24,209 nt of DNA from the NCBI GenBank assembly GCA_009801015.1, contig VHZZ01003183.1:83890-108098 (forward strand). Reading direction: 5' to 3'. Shown here piece after piece: positions 11,194 through 18,574 of this stretch (positions within the stretch are counted from its first letter, which is position 1; each line of letters starts with the position of its first letter). The notes under the pieces were generated by a model. It saw only the letters and a list, made by a program, of their open reading frames with translations. It was not told the DNA's origin and searched no databases. The position numbers and the translations under genes are program-made. The DNA is from Silene noctiflora (taxonomy: Eukaryota > Streptophyta > Magnoliopsida > Caryophyllales > Caryophyllaceae).

Positions 11194-11676
11194 ATGGATC
11201 AACAACGGAAGCATAATCTTCAATCCACAGGCATTTGTCACAGGTTGTTCTGTTTTTTCATCAAGTCCTTGGCAGCACAAGCTGCCAAGCCCGTCATCTT
11301 AGGCTCTCCGGTCATTAACCAACAAACCCGCACCCCAATTAAGGGGCGCGTAGATGCTGAGAGCTTGGTGTCCGTAGAAATTGAAGATGAAACACTTGCA
11401 TTGCTCCATAACAAGGCTGGTGAAGGGTTCACGGGCGAAAATGGGATGACTAGGACTAAAATGCCGAGGAAAATGGTTAGCATTAAAGACGAACCGGAGA
11501 TTATAAATCATCCAAACAAGAAAAGGAGGAAGAATGAGAGGCAAATGTTGAGTTTGGATAAAGGAAATGAGGAAGTGAGACCATTGAGATCAATTCTGAA
11601 GGTGGGTTCAAATTTAAGGGAAACATCAGTTCATATGATCAGCCCTAAGCATACAAGGAATAGCACCTTGTATTAA
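11194..11676 (+). CDS. Unrecognised 160-aa basic protein, possibly nuclear
   Basis: I do not recognise the family. The open frame extends upstream to an ATG at 11020, but that added segment is hydrophobic and low in coding character, while from the ATG at 11194 the sequence reads like a soluble protein beginning MDQQRKHNL. Features: a short Cys/Phe-rich stretch (HRLFCFFIKSLA, residues about 17-28); a Pro/Gly segment with KPVILGSPV; an acidic patch VEIEDETLALLH near 63-74; TRTKMPRKMVSIKDE near 89-103; a basic cluster NKKRRKNER at about 110-118 that could be a nuclear localisation signal; and PLRSILKVGS near 134-143. No membrane segment or enzyme motif is seen. It is intronless and stands alone between NHX and GSH2. 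The composition and absence of stops argue for a real gene; a chance frame is not excluded. Confidence 0.6.
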   Translation: MDQQRKHNLQSTGICHRLFCFFIKSLAAQAAKPVILGSPVINQQTRTPIKGRVDAESLVSVEIEDETLALLHNKAGEGFTGENGMTRTKMPRKMVSIKDEPEIINHPNKKRRKNERQMLSLDKGNEEVRPLRSILKVGSNLRETSVHMISPKHTRNSTLY

Positions 11677-11845
11677 TTGGAGTCATTTATTTGCTAATTA
11701 GGGCTTATTTGCAATGCTAATTAACTTGTTATTTATTTCATGTTAAATTTTCATCTAACTTATGTAATGGAGTATGTTTAGTGGATTGCTTTGTAATATT
11801 GGCTACTTAATTGGGATAAATTTGCTATCAAAGTTTTATACCCCT

Positions 11846-11851
11846 AATAAA
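11846..11851 (+). terminator. Candidate poly(A) signal for the 160-aa gene
   Basis: AATAAA about 170 nt after the stop codon at 11676, a plausible plant 3' UTR length. Plant poly(A) signals are loose, so this is only a candidate. Confidence 0.35.
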
Positions 11852-11868
11852 TGGAGTTTTAACTTTAC

Positions 11869-11913
11869 GGAGTATGTTAATCAGAAGATATTTTATGGAG
11901 TATGTTAATCAGA
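11869..11913. repeat. Short direct repeat, 17 bp with 28-bp period
   Basis: GGAGTATGTTAATCAGA occurs at 11869-11885 and again at 11897-11913, exact by eye. It sits just past the candidate end of the small gene. Confidence 0.8.
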
Positions 11914-11989
11914 CTCATTTTAAAGGATCAAACAAGGATGTGTGTTTAATGGTAGATTTAATTGTTTATGAAATATTTGCTATTTTAGC

Positions 11990-12080
11990 TTAAAATGAGG
12001 TGTCCAGGTATCATATCCATAGTCGAATGTTGAGTGCCAAATGCAGGCACGCGAGGAAGTAAGAAGAGTGAGAGTAGAAT
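11990..12080. repeat. Dispersed repeat, copy A
   Basis: This segment resembles 13602-13690. Shared landmarks are ATGAGGTGTCCA, TCATATCCAT, a GAGTG/CGAGTG stretch, GTACGC/GCACGC, then AGGAAATAAGAAGAGT in one and AGGAAGTAAGAAGAGT in the other, followed by a GAATAG word. Only this stretch is shared, so it looks like a decayed piece of a longer dispersed element. Confidence 0.6.
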
Positions 12081-12924
12081 AGATTAGAATTCAATCCATT
12101 TGTTTAGGAAATGGAGAGGTCCGTCTATAAATTTAGAGGCGTTGGATGATGCCAGAGAACGATATGGACCGTTGAATGGAAATGGAGACAATCTCCGTTC
12201 CTCCTAGTTAAAAACCACCCAATGTGTTTGAACAATTAGCTAAGATTCCAAAAAACGATGTGTGACTCGCCAAGTATATTTTTCAATGTCTTAATATACA
12301 TGTCCCTAATTATTGTCATGTTAAATAAGAGACCACTTAAAATAAGGGAATGAAATATAACCCTATTGGTAAGCGATCTGAAAATATTACCATAACTCAT
12401 TAAAGAGGCCGGTGGTCAGCCCTGACCTTGGACTGGATAAGACCTACTCTTAAAGCTTAACTTTTTCCAAACCGTAAAATAAGGGAGTATCTATTCATAT
12501 ATCTCAAACAATTCAATTTTTCGACTCTTAAGTGACTGTCGGGAAAAAACAATAATTAATCTACAATTGACCCTTTATTAGAATTGGACAATAGTGCAGG
12601 TCATATCAACCCATCGCTACCTCAACTCGCTCCCTAATATGGGATGGTTCACAAGGATGACACCCGTCCCGACTCAACCCGATGTCCACCTCTACCTTGA
12701 TTATGCATACAAAATCAAATTTTTCCTTCTTTCTTTCAAGGAAACAAAATCAAATTCTCTAATCGAACCTCCTAAACATTAAACAAGGCATCTAGGCACA
12801 TTACTATTGCTTTTATGTCTACATACAAAGAACATTAAACTCTTTTTGTGTCCTATGCAATTTGACCAAATGTCCACTCAAATGTAACTAGTGATGCTTC
12901 CTTTTGTACTAAAACAAAAAGAAT
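12081..12924. other. Intergenic region upstream of GSH2
   Basis: AT-rich DNA that should contain the GSH2 promoter and 5' UTR. I could not pick out a convincing TATA box, coding region or RNA gene. One short open frame at 12594-12782 shows no homology I know and is not called. Confidence 0.45.
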
Positions 12925-15330
12925 ATGGGAATTGAAGCCTTAAATCTCTCTTCCACTCCTTTAACTTCAAATCAAAATCAAATATTCTCTCTTTCTATTA
13001 AACCCAGATCATATTCCTTCTTCAATAATCCCAATTCCTTTTCATTTTATCCTAATTTCCCACAATTTAGCATCAGAATCATGTCTCAATCTTCTGTTTC
13101 TCCAGTTAATTGCAGCAAATTAGATTCAATTGACATTAAAAATGAGATTTTGGAGGAACCCAGTTTGAATTCTCATGAGATTGATCCAAATTTGGTTCAG
13201 AAAATGGTGTATGATGCTTTGGTTTGGTCTTCTTTACATGGCCTTGTTGTTGGTGATAGAAATGTGCAGGTTTGCTTCATGAATTGACTGTTATAGTGTT
13301 ATTGCAATGTTTGGGATTATGTAATGTTTGCAAGTTTATAACTTTTGGTTAAATTTGATGTTTTGTGATGTACAGTGTTTGTTTATGGTTGTTTGATATG
13401 AAAGCTTGGAACTTCTGATTGTTTTCTAATGATTGTGTTATCAATATATATGTTAACTACTTGTTATTCAGACTCGTTTTGGAGTATCCAATACGGGTGT
13501 GTGTCCAAGTGTTGGACTCGGCTATTTTCGTGAAAGTATGCATATTTGGCTTAATAATGAGTTGGACTCGGCTATTTTCGTGAAAGTATGCATATTTGGC
13601 TTAATAATGAGGTGTCCAATGTCATATCCATGTCTGAGTGTCGAGTGTAACGGGTACGCCAGGAAATAAGAAGAGTCGGAATAGCATAGGTTGAAATGTT
13701 GAATACAACATTTTTATGTTTATGGGTTGTGTGATATGAAATTTTGGAATTACTGATACTTTCAAGTTATTAGGTTATGAAAATATATGTTGAAGTTGAA
13801 GTTTTTAATGCCCATTTAAAAATTAAAAGTGAGATACTTTTGAGCATTTTACGACTTTTGTAGGGAGGAAGCATACTCGCAGTCGCTTCGTCCCAATCAT
13901 TTGTTTACATTTTCTATTCTTTGTGAGGTGGGTAAACAAATGACCGAGATAAAGGGAGTAATTGATAGTTCTTCATGAATTTCTCAGTGAGGTGCTTGTT
14001 GTAGGAATGGTGATTCAGTATGCTAATGGCTTAGCTTCTTGGCTAATGACTTATTGCAAATAGTTAATTTAGGATCGGATTAAGGGTGTATTGATTGTAT
14101 GTGGTGGTTAATATGCAGAGGTCAGGTATTGTCCCAGGTGTTGGGATGGTTCATGCCCCGATTTCACTGTTGCCCATGTCATTCCCGGAGAGTCATTGGA
14201 GGCAGGCGTGTGAATTAGCTCCGATTTTCAATGAGCTGTTTGATCGTGTGAGCCTTGATGCAAAATTTCTGCAGGAGTCGTTAGAAAGGTTGGCTTTCTT
14301 CCTATTTGAACCGTGTTTTAGCTGGTTCGATCATGCTTTTTGTCCAGACTAGCTCTTTAGTATGTTTGATAGGCGGATTGGAATTGTGAATGTTTAATGG
14401 TACTTCGCCTGATTATAATAATTACTGCAGAACAAGAAAAGCTGATAATTTTACCTCGAGACTGTTAGATATTCATTCCAAGATGATAAATATGAACAAG
14501 AAAGAGGTCGGTGTGCTTCCTCTTTACACTTGTAGTTGCAATGACAAGTCTAGTACTAACAGAACTATAAACTTAAATTGCCAAATTAGTTCGAATTTCA
14601 AATCCTTGATTACTGGTGAAAACATGACTTGTTTACTTCTCTAGTGAAATCTGATTTTTTTTTTTTTTTGAAAATATCATAGGAGATACGCTTAGGTCTA
14701 CACCGTTCGGACTACATGCTTGATGCACAGACCAAGTCACTTCTCCAAATTGAGTTCAACACAATCTCGTCTTCATTTTGCGGGCTCAGTTGTCGTGTCA
14801 GTGAACTCCATAGGTAAAGATAGATAGTTTTCTCTTCTCCCTCTTAAAAGTGCAGAATATCCAAAGCTCACGTTACACATTTTGTAATGATTTATATATG
14901 GCAATTAGGAAGGCAGCCCTCTGACAGATTGGAGTTTATTCATGCAGAAACTTGCTCACATGCTACGGAAGTCAGCTTGATTTAGATTTCAAAAAGGTCC
15001 CTGAAAACACAGCAGTTGTTCAGTTTGCAAAGGCGCTTGCTGAAGCTTGGAAGGCATACAATAATCCAAGGTTTGGCTTGTTGTAGTATCTTTATTCTAT
15101 CTGATGCCTGAGATTGTTACTTAATTTAATATGAACTCACAGGGCTGCTGTTCTTACTGTGGTTCAACCCGAGGAACGCAACATGTACGACCAGCACTGG
15201 CTCTCTTCTGTGTTGAGGGAGAAATATCCTTTGTTGTTTTTAATACAGAGTGTGTTTAAAGTATAAACCTACAAGGCTAAAAATACTGAACTGGTCAACA
15301 TCAAACTTCCCTTGTGGCTCCGTTCACACC

Positions 15331-15368
<38 letters not shown>

Positions 15369-17881
15369 AGGTTTTACTTAACTGAATAGTACACATGGCA
15401 TTAGATCTGTCAGGAAAACATTAGCGGAAATTAAAGCTGAGGGAAAGCTACAGCCTGATGGAACACTTGTTGTGTAAGTATTCCCATGTTTTCTATGAGA
15501 TTTTATTTTATGCCAGTCTCTTTTTTAATTTTTTCCTTTGCACTTGCAGAGGTGGGGAACCAATTGCAGTAGTATATTTTAGAGCTGGGTATGCACCAAC
15601 TGATTACCCTTCCGAAGAGGTCAGTACTTCCGCAGCAGTTTAATATCTTTGCTTTCACGAGAAAGTAAATCAATAGAAATTTGTACTTCTGTCTTAGAGT
15701 ACTTTTCCAATTTACTCAACTGCCCTAAAGGAAGTAATTAATGGATCACAGTCGATAGAGGGCATTTTGTCTGAGTATCACATTGGGGACCGAAACTTAT
15801 ATGAGTTGGTCTATGTGTGACTGACGTATTAACCCTATAATTAAATGAGGAATACGTAATAATATGGGTTGGTCTCCTATGTTGGACCGTCTCATGCAAG
15901 ACTCATTGCACATGGGAGAAAGCCTTTTGTTTCCTGGCTCAAGTCATCATATGAGATATAGTCAGATCAAATGTGATGGCTCACATGGTTGATGTTCTTT
16001 CTTTGGCCACTCTGATTGACTGGTGGGCGGATTTTTTTAGGGCGGTTCAGTCTAAGTTCTCACCTGACAATTGTATCCAGAAAAATCTGGTTATTTCAGT
16101 GCTAAACTGCTAGCAATGTTTAAATTAATGCTCCACAGGAATGGGATGCTAGGCTTTTGATTGAGCAGTCATCAGTTGTGAAGTGTCCTTCAATTTCATA
16201 CCATTTGGCCGGCTCCAAAAAGATTCAGCAAGAGCTTGCAAAACCCAATATACTCGAAAGGTAATGTTCAAGTGAGTAATGCTTTTATAAAACATTATGA
16301 AGTTTTCGTGCATAATGTTTGATTTTGAAAAATGATGGAATAAAGCAAAATGGTTCACGAAGCTGTTTGCGGTTCTTTTTATTGTGAAGTAACAGTCATT
16401 CATCGTCATTCTTGACGCATTTGTAAGGTTGTATACCTTGTATTCCCCCCCGCGCCCCTCCATTTATTGGAGCCTTTCAGGCTATGGGACGTTAATATTG
16501 TCGTATGAAATCTCATGCAACTTCCTATGAGTAAGGATTTTTGGGATGCTTTTACACCTAAAGTCAGATTTCGGATCTATGCCCACTAGCTGAACCTCAT
16601 ACTGCTTACTTTATTGCAACCGTTATGATTAGTTAATAATTAATAATTATTTGTGTGAAATTTTTGATTTACTGGAGTTTGAGTATTGCTCTAATACTCA
16701 ATCGTTTGATAGTGGTTACGGCTTCTATTTTTGACTTGCTTCCTATGTCTGATATCTGAACTCTGAATTTGTGTTTGTCTTGTTTCTAGAGCAGGTTTCT
16801 TGACAACAAAGAAGACATTGCGAAACTCAGGAAATGCTTTGCAGGACTTTGGAGTTTAGATGATTCCAAGGTCATTTCAGATGCAATTGAAAAACCCGAG
16901 TTGTATGTGATGAAACCACAAAGAGAAGGCGGAGGTATCAATTACTTGCAAAAATGATCTATTACTGTTTATACAAATGTGACTGAAGGTAACACTGAAT
17001 TATCTCTCGATATAGGAAACAACATTTATGGTGATGATGTAAGGGAATCCCTGCTAAGAATTCAGAAGGGAGGAACAGAAGAAGACGCAGCATACATTCT
17101 TATGCAAAGAATTTTTCCGACTGCTTTTCCTGCACTTCTGGTACGAGATGGAATTTGTCACAAAGATCATGCTATATCGGAGCTGGGAGTATATGGTGCC
17201 TATCTGAGGTGATTTCATCCACATTGCAAATTAGCTTACTTTGTTTAGCATGGAAATTTTGTTGTCATTTTCCTGTTTCCTGTTATAAGTGATGATAACA
17301 ATTAATACTGCTCCGCGACTATAGTAGCGACATACCTTTCCATTTCCATTGAAGCCGCAAGCCCACTATTCATTGGCTTAATATTAAGAAATAGCAACAA
17401 TCAACTGTGTTACTCCGACTCAGTTGCAAGTGTCAGATACTGAGTACACATCTATTTTGTGTAAAAGTTTCTTGTTTTGCCTAACATGAAGTGTGGAAAT
17501 GCTTCGACGTGGCTGACAAAGCAGAGCCAAATCGAAATGCAGAAATAACTTGATGAATTGATACAATGCTTGATGCGTTTTTCAATATGATTTATCCGGA
17601 CATCTTTGCATTTTCCACCCAAGAGCAAGCTTACAAACAGCTAATGTTTAAAGCATTTGGATAATGTTGTCGATTTCCGGAAGGTGGAAACATCCGACTT
17701 GTGATTGATTCTTACTTCGGTTTCCTCTGATGTTTTCTATATATTTGGAATATGCAGGAACAAAGAGAAGATTGTGATAAATGAGCAATGTGGGTACTTG
17801 ATGCGGACGAAGGTATCCTCATCAAATGAGGGAGGGGTTGCAGCTGGCTTTGCGGTCTTAGACAGTTTGTATTTGAATTGA
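12925..17881 (+). CDS. GSH2: Glutathione synthetase, 12 exons, 551 aa, likely plastid and cytosolic
   Basis: Exons: 12925-13269, 14119-14288, 14431-14506, 14683-14813, 14948-15070, 15143-15223, 15393-15473, 15550-15619, 16139-16260, 16795-16934, 17016-17208, 17758-17881. Spliced length is 1656 nt with all phases agreeing. The enzyme joins glycine to gamma-glutamylcysteine using ATP, the second step of glutathione synthesis. Recognised blocks: [18 protein letters not shown] near residues 95-112, [10 protein letters not shown] near 220, [17 protein letters not shown] near 288-304, [16 protein letters not shown] in the middle, [23 protein letters not shown] at 411-423, the ATP-binding glycine-rich [11 protein letters not shown] at 439-449, and the loop EGGVAAG at 535-541. 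The two alanines in that loop mark glutathione synthetase; legume homoglutathione synthetases have Leu-Pro there. Residues 1-52 are Ser/Asn/Phe-rich and acid-poor like a plastid transit peptide; a second in-frame ATG (codon 53, 13081) would give a cytosolic form. The exon 4 acceptor could be 3 nt further downstream. The intron after exon 6 is U12-type. Confidence 0.95.
13511..13610. repeat. Exact 50-bp tandem duplication in GSH2 intron 1
   Basis: Positions 13511-13560 and 13561-13610 read identically base for base, beginning GTTGGACTCGGCTATTTTCG and ending GGCTTAATAATGA. The duplicated unit abuts dispersed repeat copy B. No other tandem copy is present. Confidence 0.97.
13602..13700. repeat. 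Dispersed repeat, copy B, in GSH2 intron 1
   Basis: Matches copy A at 11990-12080 (GAGGTGTCCA, TCATATCCATG, GAGTGTCGAGTG, GGGTACGCC, AGGAAATAAGAAGAGT, GAATAGCATAG). Copy B also has an upstream part, including the 50-bp duplicated unit and GGAGTATCCAATACGGGTG at about 13482-13500, that copy A lacks. Confidence 0.6.
13874..13960. mobile_element. Stowaway-like MITE in GSH2 intron 1 (family A)
   Basis: An 83-bp element between TA dinucleotides. The left half reads CTTCGTCCCAATCATTTGTT and then TACA; the right half reads GGGTAAACAAATGACCGAGA followed by TAAAGGGAG. It carries the same inverted core (ATCATTTGTTTAC / GTAAACAAATGA) as the two elements in NHX intron 1, so all three belong to one family. 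Confidence 0.75.
15224..15392 (+). other. GSH2: U12-type AT-AC intron (intron 6 of GSH2)
   Basis: The junction that restores the conserved REKHGI reading is exon …GAGAA, intron ATATCCTTTG … GAATAGTAC, exon ACATGG…. ATATCCTTT is the consensus 5' splice site of minor-spliceosome AT-AC introns. TTTACTTAACT (15373-15383) matches the U12 branch-site consensus TTCCTTAAC closely and lies about 11 nt before the AC end, the expected distance. No GT-AG pair nearby keeps the frame and the conserved Lys-His. The intron is 169 bp and contains a 34-A tract (15332-15365) just upstream of the branch site. Confidence 0.9.
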
Positions 17882-17954
17882 TAGCCGTAAGAAAACACAA
17901 TCACCACCACTCAACTCGGACATGCACAATTGCAGGAAGGTGTTTTTAACACTG

Positions 17955-17960
17955 AATAAA
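17955..17960 (+). terminator. GSH2: Candidate poly(A) signal of GSH2
   Basis: AATAAA lies 74 nt downstream of the TGA stop at 17879-17881. It is the first canonical hexamer after the stop; the real cleavage site cannot be read from sequence alone. Confidence 0.45.
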
Positions 17961-18150
17961 CACTAACCAAATTTTTGGTGGAATTGTCTGACTGAGCCGA
18001 TTGTAATTTTTTTTTACAGATGAATAGATGATCATACATAGCTTTAGAATTCATATAATCCCGTTCATTTTTGGATTATTGAATGCAAATATTTCTGATA
18101 AACGAGATGCAAAAGCTATTATGAGATACTTGTACACGGTATAAGGGTTT

Positions 18151-18273
18151 TTATTTGAGAATTTGTGAAATAGGCTATGCACCTTATTTCAAGGATAGCC
18201 ACAATTCCACAAATGAGGTGTATAAGCTATCAAGGACGATATATATCGTCGAACTCTTATTTGAAAATTTGTG
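18151..18273. repeat. Palindrome flanked by direct repeats between convergent genes
   Basis: A 17-bp direct repeat, TTATTTGAGAATTTGTG (18151-18167) and TTATTTGAAAATTTGTG (18257-18273), brackets two inverted structures. One is an imperfect inverted repeat around 18170-18230 (ATAGGCTATGCACCTTATTT against AAATGAGGTGTATAAGCTAT). The other is a perfect 16-bp palindrome GACGATATATATCGTC (18235-18250). The segment lies in the 3' flanks of GSH2 and the phosphatase-like gene. It may be a small non-autonomous transposon. Confidence 0.65.
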
Positions 18274-18574
18274 TTACATCACCTATTACGTCTTCTGTTC
18301 AATTTGATTGTATACGTTTTTCAAAATATGTGGGCATTTTGATACATGCATACAAATATACAATCAAATGGAACCGGGGAAGGATAAACAAAAGTCTGAA
18401 GAAAGTGAATTCACATTATGACTTATATCAAAAATTCGTTGTTGCGACTTGTGGCCTAATCCACCTCCAACTGTGGGCATGGCTACCTTTAAAACCTTTA
18501 CAAATTGGCAGCAATGTGTGTTGCGACCAAGATATAATTCCATGAAACTCCCCGTCATTACCAAGTATACTGAA

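Noticed and set aside
14095..14352. Internal open frame starting MYVVVNMQ as a separate gene
   Set aside because: It is exon 2 of glutathione synthetase with intron sequence on both sides.
2401..17881. NHX and GSH2 as a stress-response gene cluster
   Set aside because: The two genes have separate promoters, an unrelated gene stands between them, and adjacency of stress genes is expected by chance in plant genomes.
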